Assembly (NCBI GenBank): GCA_027596075.1
Contig: JADGJC010000255.1
Span: 1-59,276 of the forward strand
DNA length: 59,276 nt
Direction: 5' to 3'
Origin: Rhizophlyctis rosea
Lineage: Eukaryota > Chytridiomycota > Chytridiomycetes > Rhizophlyctidales > Rhizophlyctidaceae
Below, in pieces: positions 1 through 9,840 of this stretch; the first letter of the stretch is position 1, and each line of letters begins with the position of its first letter. The notes beneath the pieces are model-generated. The model saw only the letters and a list, made by a program, of their open reading frames with translations. It was not told where the DNA came from and ran no database searches. A program made the translations under genes and the position numbers.

Positions 1-678
1 CCCCCGCGCGCGCCCCCCGCCCCCCCCCCTGTTGCGCGTGTGTTGTGCTTTGAGTGTATGTAATTTTTGAAAAGTGTTTGTTGACTTTGCAAAGGTGCTT
101 GGTATGGGGTTGATTGGATGCTGGTACTTTCGTAAGAGAAGATGACAGAAGTGCGCAAACTATGTAGGGCATCTTTAGTGACGCCAGGGTCCTTTACAAG
201 CCACTACTTCCAAAGGACCCTTCTACGCTATTGCCCATGTTGTCAGTTTTGGGCAGGTCTAACATGCTCATTGATCGGAGGTTGTCTTTAGGGCCCTTAC
301 CCTGTCCCCCGATCAACAACGAGGGGGATGTGTTGCCTCACTGATTATTCCCGATCTAAGTGTTGTCCGTCTGCGACTTCAACACGCCCAGACCTTTTAT
401 CATTCACCTTTGGAAGAGGTCCAACACGGAACTTCGTCCTGGACACGGAAAAAACGGGCCGGAAGAAGAGGGATTGAGGGGTCTTGGATCTTTGCGAGTT
501 CTGAATTAATTTTTGAGGCCTTTTTTTCTTTCGGTGCTTGATTTTTTTCTCTCCTCGTCAAAACTTCCCTCGGTTTTGTTCACCTCATTCGTGTGAAGGT
601 TTTTCTTCACCTTGGCCCCTCCTGCGCGACCCACTTCCCACACTCATCGCCACTCTCCCCCGAAGGCCCTTGCCAACC
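1..678. other. Upstream region of first gene, no gene seen
   Basis: The first 30 bases are an almost pure C run with CG steps, which may be simple sequence or a contig edge. The rest holds no convincing reading frame. From about 480 to 670 the plus strand is T- and C-rich and leads into the ATG at 679, as expected for a promoter and 5' leader. An ATG-less extension of the first reading frame reaches back to 538, but its translation is low in acidic residues and unlike the downstream protein, so I treat it as untranslated. Confidence 0.4.
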
Positions 679-2891
679 ATGACGGACGACACACCCACTC
701 CCATCATCCGCCTGCTTGATAGTTCGGGAACGGTGGTGATGGATTCTGTGTCTGCGGAGTATGAGGATTCGTTTAGTTTGGAGACTTTTGAGGATTTGGT
801 GGAAGCGCATTATGAGAGCGATCCGAAGGGAACGAAGAGTTTTATCATTGCACGGGTGCAGACTTGGGATCATAAGCAGCCTGAGAAGGTGGGTTTTGGT
901 GGGTGGGGGTTTTTGTGGGTTGGGGTTGGGATTGGGAAGTGAGAGAGAGATCTTTTTTTGCGTTCGGTCCGGTACAGTCTTTCGAACTTTTCGATATGAA
1001 GGAAGTTTTTCATTCACATTTTTTTTTTTGGACCTCCCGTCTTATTGCCCACTTTGCTTGTGGGGGCGTTGATTAGGCATTCTACTCCTACTACAGCGCC
1101 TACCAACTCAACAAAATCCTCTTCCAAACACAAGTTTACCTCGGGAAGAAACTTATCCACCGCTTGCATGTTCTCAATCCGCTCACCAACACGGATATTA
1201 TAGGCAATGTGCAGTATTTTATGGTTAAAGTCCGGGCGCGGGATGATACCGCCAAAGCTGGGGCAAAAGGTGTGGGAGGGGAGAAGGTTAATATTCTTGC
1301 TACGGCTGTTGTTGAGGAGGGTGGGGAGAAGAGGGAGAGTGGGACGGGTGGGAGACCGAGTAGTGCCCCTTCCGGTGGGAGGAAAGTTGGTCCGTTGGTT
1401 ATTGATACGCACTTGTCTGCGCCTATGAAAGTGGAGCATAAGGAGATTGTTCCGCCTTCACCGACGGTTAGGGAAATCGAGAGTGGGAGTGTTATGAGTT
1501 GGACTATGGCTGCACCTGCTGTTGGGACTGTTACGGAGGAGGAACATCCTTCGTCTGGTCCGGGACCACAGGCGAGGAAGTTTAGTGTTATTACGTTGGG
1601 GTTGAAGAGTCCGTACCCTGGTTCACCGCGGAAGGGGTCGCCGTTGAAGAACGGCGGTGGTGGGGATGTGGAGGAGAGCGTTGGGTTGAAGGATATCAAA
1701 ACTGGACGGGGAAGCACTGCCCAACCTCCGAATCTAATCATCACAGCTCCACCACGAGGACGCGCAACAAGTTTCAGCGTCGGGACCGGAGAACCCGATA
1801 CACCCTTCATTCCCGCACCTGGTCCACGAAGGCACTCTAGCCAAACGCCGTCACTCAGCACACCAGTCGTTACCAGACCCCCACCACCCATGATCCAAAT
1901 GCGAGCAGGGACAAAGAACAATAAGAAGACCATTCCCATCGGAACCGTAACACAATTCGGTATTTCCGTCCCGAAAGACCAACTGAACAAAATCCTGCCC
2001 CCAACAGCTCGGTCCCGCCGCCGCGTCTTATCGTACGTCAATGCTGTTACGGCTGCTGGGACGCCCGCTTCGTTTGAGGAATGGTTAGAAATGGTGCGGG
2101 AGGAGATGAAGGGGCGTCCGGGGTCTACTAATGTTAGTCCGCGACGGGAAAGGAAGGGGAGTGCTGTTCCTGAAGAGGTTGATGCGGGGGATCATTATGA
2201 TACTGTTAAGCCTTTTGGGACGGGCATGACGCCTACGACTGATGCGTTTCCCCCACCTGTTGGGACGAATGGGAGGAGGAGGAGCGGGGCGATGAGGACG
2301 TTGGGGGATATGAAGGGACAGCCGGGGACGGAGAGCGGGGTTGGACTTTTGGGGAAGGGGTTACCTATGATTCGGGATATTTCTATGCAGAGTATGGATA
2401 CGGGTAAATCGGATGAGGAGGCTGGGGATGTTGAGGGTGGGATGGGAAGGAAGGAAGAAATACAGCATCCGCCACCCATTACGGAGACATCGTTTGAGAA
2501 TGAATCCCTCACCACCACCACTATCCCTCCAGTCCAACAACCTACCACACAAACCCCAGAAATCTACGACGCCCTCCTCTTCGCAACCGACAACGACTTC
2601 CTCGAATCCTCCCGCATCCGCGCCATTTTCCGCGAACACGCCGTCACGGCCGAAGATGCCAAACTCTTCGAAATGCCTCCGTATTTAGGACAGGAAGATC
2701 CGCCTCCACCTATGCTGGTTGTTGATGATTCCCCGATCTGCGAGTGGTGTTACCCGACGGCGGCGACGTTGGAGAGACACGGGACGGCGATGAGGTTTTT
2801 TCATCGGAGCAAGTGTTATTTGTTGGCGGTTGTGGTGCTTGTGGCGATGTTTTGTTTTATTTATTTTACGTTGAGGAGTGATAAGCGTTAG
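679..2891 (+). CDS. Conserved-looking tail-anchored membrane protein, function unknown
   Basis: Two exons, 679-888 and 1077-2891, joined by a phase-0 intron (GTGGGT donor at 889, TTAG acceptor at 1076), give about 674 residues. The ATG at 679 was chosen because the protein becomes well structured there (start MTDDTPTPIIRLL). The first ~110 residues look like a folded domain, including YSYYSAYQLN and HRLHVLNPLTNTD just after the splice. A long Ser/Pro/Gly-rich and probably disordered middle follows, then short ordered islands (RSRRRVLSYVNAVT, SFEEWLEMV). The C-terminus has a Cys pair (ICEWCY) and one hydrophobic segment (LLAVVVLVAMFCFIYF) ending in a short basic tail. This predicts a tail-anchored protein with its bulk in the cytosol, probably on the ER or outer mitochondrial membrane. 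I do not recognise the family and assign no function. Confidence 0.75.
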
Positions 2892-3525
2892 GGAGGGGGT
2901 GTGTTGGGAATGGGGGATTGGGTGTGTGGCGAAGGGATGGGAGATGGTGTTTGGGTAGTTGGTTGGCTTTTTGTATATGGGGTTTACGCGAGTGTAAAGC
3001 ATTGTGTGTTATGATCAGTGTAATTTCAAATGGTGGAGGACTTCAGTAATGGGAGTGATGGAAAGGGCAGTTTTGGGGTTGAGGAGAGGACGATGTGGGG
3101 GTGCACATCAAAGTTTGCCTTTCCCCATCCAGCAAGCCTGTACATCGCATCAAAGAGAGAAGCACAATTCCGGATATTTGCTACGTAGACGATGGAATCA
3201 GACAACATGCACCGTCCACGACAACCTATCAATAGTTCTAACTATTCTGAACTCCCATGGGCCTTGCTGGCAAACTTTTTGGTGTAGTGATAGATATGCT
3301 ATGGAAAGAAGCCTGTGGGATGTGCCATAATGGGTGGCGAGAAAGAACATCATGGTGAAGGCGGAATTGCTGATGCGCTTCAGGTTTGTTATCCCGTTCT
3401 TCTGTTTTTCAAATGCCACTGCTGCCACTGCTGCCACTGCTGCCACTGCTGCTGCTGCTGCTCACTGGCACGACGCGTGAGGGTCTCGAATGTCCAGACG
3501 ATCGTACTGGCGAGCACGGCTAAAC
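2892..3525. other. Intergenic, simple repeat, no gene seen
   Basis: Short open frames on both strands lack any consistent protein signal. A CTG-type microsatellite lies at 3414-3462. Confidence 0.4.
3414..3462. repeat. Microsatellite: GCTGCCACT units grading into CTG
   Basis: Three exact 9-base units of GCTGCCACT, with a partial one before them, are followed by five GCT triplets. The pattern is seen directly. No reading frame through it looks like a real gene. Confidence 0.85.
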
Positions 3526-4137
3526 TCAGCAATCAATCCCCCTTATGGCCATACTGAATGCCACCAACCCTGTCGTGGCTCGTGCGCACCCTTCGAACTC
3601 TCCTTCTTGCTCCAGAACAACCGTCCAATCCCTGCCCTTCCCCAACGCTCTCACCCCACCCAAAACATCTTGCAAAACTATCCACGCACCTTCCAAAACC
3701 GAGAAGAAGGCAGACAACAGATAAGACAACACCAGGAAAGAGAGAGTGACTATGTTGATGTAACCAACTTTCGCATCGACGTATTCCAATAGCTTGGCCT
3801 CGGGAGCGCCGGGAGCCGGCTTCTCCAGCTAGTCGTCCTTCCGCTTCAACCTTACATAGTGGGGATCATATACGAAAGGTACACACAAATCTGACGAGAT
3901 CGCGACAGGGTTTTCAGAAAATGCTCTGACGACACCAGACTTGAAGTGTTACCAAACGACAAAGATAACCTACCAACACCAACAACACCACGAAGGCCGC
4001 AATCCTGATTCCCAGCTTCAAACGACGCCTGACTTCCGCCTTCTTGTTCGGTTCGCCGCTTCGATAAGTGTGTTGTTGTGCGCGTGTTCTTGTTTTTCGG
4101 GTGGGAGGAGCGCGATCTTCTCGTCGTTGCTGGTCAT
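3526..4137 (-). pseudogene. Small membrane-protein gene, broken or with very short introns
   Basis: Read from the ATG at 4137, an acidic start (MTSNDEKIALLPPEKQEH) leads to an Arg-rich stretch. The neighbouring frame then supplies a transmembrane helix (RIAAFVVLLVLVGYL). Further downstream a frame with VRAFSENPVAISSD reaches a TAG, after which the same frame stays open through LEKPAPGAPEAKLLEYVD and a second hydrophobic helix (INIVTLSFLVLSYLLSAFF) to a stop at 3526. The TAG could end a 45-nt phase-0 intron (GTATAT donor, CTAG acceptor). The shift near the first helix has no obvious splice solution. The pieces look like one two-helix membrane protein, either decayed, mis-sequenced or using introns of 34-45 nt. 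Family not recognised. Confidence 0.35.
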
Positions 4138-4704
4138 GCTTTGCGACTGAGTGGGGTGTTGTGCATGGAAGAGGAGAGAAGAGGGTGCAGCTAATATGTT
4201 GAGAGCTGGACGGTGGAATATGGAGGGGACACTCAGGAGAAGGCGTGCAGTTGTGTATATTGTGGTGTGGACAAGAGTGAATAAGGCAGTGAGTCGGCGT
4301 ACAACTCATAAGGATTTCACTACCACGAGCTCATTATGCACATGGAATACCCGCCCATTTGTTGTTTCAAACTGATTTGAGTCTTGGTGAGTCAATTCTT
4401 GTAGTTTGTCAGTGGATGGTGGCGGCAAGGAGGGGCAGTCTGTAGTAGCGCGTGAATGTGAATGGATCGCCTATCACAGTCATCCGGAGTCACTCGAGTT
4501 TGATGGACAGCAAGTTGACGGCCTGCCGCATATACAGGTAGGATCATATGAAGATATCATATTCATTGCATTGGGGTGTATCATGCGAAGCAGGTATTAT
4601 TCGTCGTCGCTTGCGGGTGCCCGTGGCAATTCGTTTCATTTATTTCAGGTTGGAAACTGATAGACAATAAGGAGGAGCATGCGCGCGGTGAATTGCTATA
4701 GGCG

Positions 4705-5875
4705 CTACAAAACCCCACTCCTCTTCATTCTCCTCAGCAACTGCTCAACAAACTCCATAACACCCTCCGAATGCGCTCCCCGACCCATCACCTCCTTCTT
4801 ACCATAAGTACAATACCTCTCCCGTGCTTCATCCCTTACATAAAGATCAATTCCAACCTGGAAAACCCCACTCTTTCCTCCACCACATCCGATAGGCCAG
4901 ATCGCTACATCATCATCAAGACTGTTTAGAAACTCCGCCGCGACGAGTGGAATGTCCATGATTCCTACCGGACGGCGGGCGCCGGGATTGGGCTCGCAGA
5001 TGCCGTTGTTGAGATCTTGGTGGAGGGAAGAGGGGTTATTGAAGAGGGCTTTGGTGGTGTTTGGGGAGCTTAGTTGGTGGCAGAGGACGTCTGTTAGGAA
5101 GATGTTGTGTTTGGGAGGAGGATGGGGGGAGCGGTTGGGTTGGTGTGGGGAAGGGGGTTTGGTGCAGTGTGTGGTGGTGGGTGGTGGGGAGGGAAGTGCT
5201 TTCCTGCCTGGTTCAGATGGTGGTGCAGGGTTCCTATGAAGAAACTGTGTAGGGGAGGGGCCGGAAGTGTTTGTAGTGGGGCCGACGGATCGGATGGTGG
5301 GATCAGACAATATGGGAAAGAATCTGATGTCCATTGGAAGAGGGTATTCCCAGCCGTTTTTTGTGACAGCATTTGACACCGTTCGTTGTTTGAAGCAACG
5401 AAAGAACTCTTTGATCCACCCTTCTTTTGTCACTTTTTTTCTAGGAGGTCGGATTCACGACGATATGCGGGGGATTGACCTTGTGAGTGGCACGGGCCAC
5501 CACGGTGCGAGCGCCCACTGCCAACACGCAGTATTTTGCGCACGGCGGGCAACGATTGTGTAAGACATGGGTGGACTTCTTCAAGCTACTTCGGTAAACA
5601 AAGGCTGGTCCAACCACATAGTGCCTATCCGCCTCCACTTTTTCCTTCATGAAATGGGGGCAGGGACGATTCATAAACAAAGAACAGTAGCTCATAAACG
5701 CTCCATCCGGGAGTTCAGAAGGGGGAAGAATCAAATCAACATGAAGCGGGAGACTTGGATCATTTAAACCTGAAAACTTTGTGCACGCACTCTGCTGACA
5801 AGAAAATTTTCCTGTGCCCATACCAATTCGAACAACTCTGATAATTACATCAAAATCGAAACCAAAGAAAACCAT
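4705..5875 (-). CDS. Unrecognised Cys-rich protein with a frame break
   Basis: Two good reading frames abut on the minus strand. The upstream one (start about 5875, or the ATG at 5821) encodes a Cys/His-bearing segment (FSCQQSACTKF, NRPCPHFMKEKVEA, HNRCPPCAKYC) that may bind zinc. The downstream one (to the stop at 4705) encodes WIKEFFRCFKQ, a Pro-rich linker, then a folded-looking C-terminus (GIMDIPLVAAEFLNSLDDDV, CGGGKSGVFQVGIDLYVRDE). The frames do not join directly. The break falls at a run of seven T at 5434-5440 (A on the coding strand) preceded by a possible 39-nt GT-AG segment. A one-base miscount in the homopolymer, or a 60-nt intron ending in the A run, would connect them. I do not recognise the family. 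Confidence 0.5.
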
Positions 5876-5955
5876 ATATACATAATCCAACTACATATGT
5901 ACATATTGTACATAACTGGACACATGCCGTAAAAGCACCAATATTGAAACCATCT

Positions 5956-7644
5956 TCAATCCATCCTCAGCAATGCATATCTGCGAGGTGGCTCTCCACG
6001 GCAATGAGCACACCTCCGCTCAATATCTTCCCAGTCAGGTCCACTTTCAAAAATAGCCCCATTCACTTCCCGCACTTTAGCCAAATACCCCCTTTCCAAT
6101 TCCCCTGCATCACCCGCCCAATCAGTCGCCAAAGCCCACCGCAAATCATCACGCTTGTCTTCCATATTTGTCCAATTCCTGATCGTCCGCACGACAAAAT
6201 CTGGCAGCAGCCGCTGGGGAAAGCCTTCGAATAAGTGTAAGGCATCGCCCCTTGCACAGTCCCGGAGGTTATCGAAGCGTCCGCCCTTCCCGACGGACCA
6301 GTTCCTTGATGAAGCGGGGTCGTTGGTCGAGAAGAGGGAGAGGACCTATGGGGGTTGGTTGATGGGATGTCAGGTTTTCCAACTTTGGAGGTTGGACGGT
6401 AAGGGGTTGTTTCCCGTAGTATTTACCCTTGCATAACAAATGTTCTGACCCTCACAACAGAGACAAGCACCATCATCATGTTTTCCAAATTGCGCCTTCA
6501 ACCCCGATTCCAGCCTCCCAACCAGTCGGCGGACATCTCCCGGGAGGAAAACAAGGTTTGGTTGCCGGTGGAAGAAGCCCAACAGATAGTGGTATAGGTC
6601 TTTTGCGGCATGTGTTTGGGCGAATTTGCAGACTGCGTTAAAGTCTTCTTCCGAGATTGCACGGGTGGAAAGGAATGTGCAGTTATCTTGAAGAATGAAG
6701 AGTTGTGAAAGTGGTTTGTCGTGCATGGCGTAACTTGGTGTGTGTTTTAGGAGGAGATCTCGTGGGGAGATGCGGCCTTCTTGGATTTGTTCTTCTAGTT
6801 GGAGGTGGTCCTTCCAACAGCCCAGAGTTTCCAACATGAGTGGGTTCGTGTCATGTGCCCAACGCAAATGTTCGGTGAAGATTGGCTGATAAAAACTCAC
6901 CTTGCATAAAAGCCTGGGGTACCCAGTCAACTTGGAGCACTCGAAGCGTTTCCAACCACACTGCCGTCGATGATAGTAATCATAATGATGTTGCAAGTCT
7001 AGCAACAACCCCTTCCATCCACACCCCGGTATTTCGCACACCTGGCTGCATCCCGCCATAGTAGACGAGATAGCCGTATCTAATTTAAAGTCATTGGCAA
7101 ATCCCTCCCCACGTTTGACAGTGACGCATCGTTCACAGTAGTGTTCATCCGTTAATGTGGCGGAGCTCCATAGCTGTGTGGGTACACGTTTACATAACGA
7201 ACAGAGGATGTAGGGTTGGGGAGTTCGGAATGCCATTTCAGAATCGTAGTACTCTGGTTGGATGTCTAGAGGTGCTGCGAGTTCTCGCACGGTGGTTGTT
7301 AGGGTTGCTGCTTTGGTGATGTCCTGAGAGGAGATTTGGGCTCTGGTGAATGGGCATTTGCCTGTTGCTGCTGCTTGACGTGCGCAGGTGTGGCAATAGT
7401 GGGTGTCGATTGCGGTGGTGGTGCCTAAGCTGTAGAATTGTTTTGGGACCTTGTTGTTGGCAAATGTGTCAGATTTCAAGAGACGTGGAAGTGTTTGTAG
7501 AGAGAAGCGTCAAATGGATTTGAGCCGAACCTTGAAACAAATTGCGCATTTTGGTATTTCTGGCGGCTCTTCTTTGAACACATAGTATTCGTATACTATA
7601 GACAATTGCCGTATCTCACGAGGACCATATTCCATAAGTTCCAT
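5956..7644 (-). CDS. RING/TRAF-type zinc-finger protein, probable ubiquitin ligase
   Basis: Three exons (7644-7531, 7449-6427, 6345-5956) join in phase 0 to give about 508 residues. Both introns are 81 nt. The ATG at 7644 has an in-frame TAA upstream. The first intron contains an in-frame TGA, so it must be removed; doing so restores a RING-like finger: CAICFK, then THYCHTCARQ, then KCPFTRAQI (residues ~34-75). Further Cys/His pairs follow (CSLCKRV, HYCERC), then a TRAF-like finger (CEIPGCGWKGLLLDLQHH, with a later HRRQC). The C-terminal half has a CLCC motif and ends in another Cys/His cluster (RRCAHCRGEPPRR). This matches the general plan of RING plus TRAF-type zinc-finger E3 ligases. The substrate is unknown and the ligase role is inferred from motifs. 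Confidence 0.75.
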
Positions 7645-7979
7645 AGTTGTAATTTGGAGGAGGATGCCCTTGTGCTTTTGTTACCCATGCGAAGAGGAAG
7701 CAGAGCCGTGGAATGGAAGAGGGAGGACGGCTGAAAGGGGATGGACTTCGTGTAACAACGAATCCCCGTTGGGAGTACCTCTCCAGTTGCGAGAGCCCAA
7801 GTAGCGCAGCAGTCATCGGATCGTGGGCATCTAGGCAAAATGATCATTATAATACTTCTATCTACAAACTATGGCACAAAAACGATCCTACACCACGAGT
7901 ATCGAAAGCGCGCAGGCTAAACTTGGAACCAAGATGACAATCTGTGGATACGGACTCCTCAGTACACGTCTGCCTTGCT

Positions 7980-9840
7980 TCATGACTGGGCCTCGGAAGC
8001 AGCACCAATCCCTTCCACTTCGGGCGCCTTCCTACTTATACTACTCGCCCTCCTAACCCCAGACAACCTCCTCCGATGCACATTTGCACCAGTCGGAGCA
8101 TGCGGCTGCACCTCCCCTTCCAGTGGCCGTGGCGTGGACCCCGACATCCTTCTGACTGGAGGAGGGGCTTCAGCAACAGCAGGAGCGGAAGACGATAACC
8201 TCCCATTACGTTGTGGCTGCATCTCCGCCGACACTGGAAAGTCCGGTGAATGTTCGCGGGACCGGGCTGCTCCGAAAGACTTTGGTTGGTCACTCCTACT
8301 TCTTCCAATGGCGGAAAGCCGTTGTGGTTCAGAGTTGTGGTGGTCTTCTTCGTGGTGGAGGACGCTGAGACGTGGGCTTGTTGTAGAGAGAACGGAAGAA
8401 CGGGTGGGGTGTTCCGAGTCACTTGGGGCGTCTTCGTCGCCAGAGCTTTTCCCTAACCCTGGAGTGGATTGAACGCGTTTTCGTTCTCTGGAGGTACGTG
8501 GTATGTCGGCGTCGCTGTTGCGGGCTGATACATCGCTTTCCGAGTCTGAGTCTCTCCAGAGACTGGAGCTTCCCCGTGGTTTCCGGACTCTTCCACTACT
8601 CACTATCCCACTACCGCCTCCTGCCCCATTCGCATCGCCTTCATCCAAACTTTTCCAAAGACTGGATCGCTGAGATCCTTCCCGCGAGCGATCACTTGTC
8701 CCATATTCTCCTGTTTCTTTGGGCGTTGGTGAACTCCATAACCCTCCCCCTTTGCTTCCAGTTGTTGTATCATCATCCCCCGTGTCCTTCCATAAAGCTG
8801 ATTGACGTGACCCACCCGTCCCACCACCTGGAGTGTCATCATCCACCGTGTCCTTCCATAATGTTGATTTGCGTCCTCCTGTTCCATCACCTGAAGCCCG
8901 ACTCGGAATTGGACTAGCACTACCACTCCCCGCCTCCTTTGTAGGCAGGGGTGGAAGATTCCTTCCCAAGCTCCTAGTGCCCCCAACCCCACACTCCCCC
9001 ACCCCACCATTCTCCTCCCTCAACGGTTTCAACGACTCCCCACTAGGCAACGTAGCCCCCAGCCCAATCCCAACATACTTCTCAAAAACACCCTTCAAAA
9101 TCTCTGGCGTAACCGGTTTCGAAATCACATCCGTAAACCCCACATTCAGACAATGCCGCCTCTGTTGGTCCAAGAATGCGTTACCCGTTACGGCAATGAT
9201 GGGAATGCCACGATTGACGGCGAGGACGTTGTCGGCTGCGGCGGGGTTTTGGAGAGCGGATGTGGCGCCTGAACCGACGTTTGAGAGGGCGTAGCGGAGT
9301 TGGCGGACGGTTGGGGAGGGCCCGGAGACTGAGGAGGAGGTGGAGGATGTTGAAGAGGAGGTTGAGACGGAGTTTCGGATGGAGTGGAGGACGGAGGCTG
9401 AGGTTGGGTCTTCGTTTGGGTTGCGGATTAACATAACTGTTTGGAGGCCGTCTAGGATGGGCATTTCTGGAGAGTGGTATGAGATGTCATGTACATATGA
9501 GTTTGTGTCCGCAATGCATGCCGGCGAGGAACATCCATGCTAATGTGACATACCTATGTCAAGCAATATCAGATGGTACCGATTTTCAGCCAAAGCCTCC
9601 AACAGTGATAACCCGTCCGTGAATAGATCTTCTGGTCTAACTTTAATGTTGACATATTTTGATACCGATTTCTATGAGTATGTAAAGAAGTGCCATCATA
9701 GCAATTAGCAAAGAATGGAAAGTAACTGGCACCGCACCCCGTTCTGATCTACAAAGCTCGAAGTCACTCACCACCAGTATTTGCTGCATGATGGGATTAT
9801 CATCCACAACCGCAATACGGATTTCACCCCGATGTGGCAT
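7980..9840 (-). CDS. Stand-alone response regulator (receiver domain plus long disordered tail)
   Basis: Exons 9840-9772, 9671-9554 and 9466-7980 give about 557 residues. The introns are phase 0 (100 nt) and phase 1 (87 nt). The receiver signature is complete: VVDDN (acidic pocket), HLILLDI/EMPILDG (phospho-acceptor Asp ~61, with the second intron splitting the Glu codon), IIAVTGNA (Thr switch) and VISKPVT (Lys). There is no histidine-kinase module, so it should receive phosphate from a separate phosphorelay. A Ser/Thr-rich insert of roughly 65 residues interrupts the domain after the third helix. The tail is low-complexity and carries repeated LWKD-type motifs. It is paired head-to-head with a paralogue at 12610-14038. 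A TAG stands just upstream of the ATG at 9840; a further 5' exon cannot be excluded. Confidence 0.85.

Noticed and set aside
1..30. Telomere or chromosome end
   Set aside because: The C-rich run has CG steps and no regular short repeat such as TTAGGG.
1136..2041. Long minus-strand frame of 301 codons
   Set aside because: It is the antisense shadow of the tail-anchored protein gene; its text is Pro/Ser/Val-rich with no structure, while the plus frame has ordered ends and a membrane anchor.
7975..8917. Plus-strand frames over the receiver gene tail
   Set aside because: They mirror the Ser/Gly-rich minus-strand tail and contain no domain; the minus frame links to a complete receiver.
8250..9294. 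Two receivers as parts of hybrid histidine kinases
   Set aside because: No HisKA or HATPase motifs (H-box, N-box, G-box) occur upstream of either receiver, and both genes have plausible own starts.
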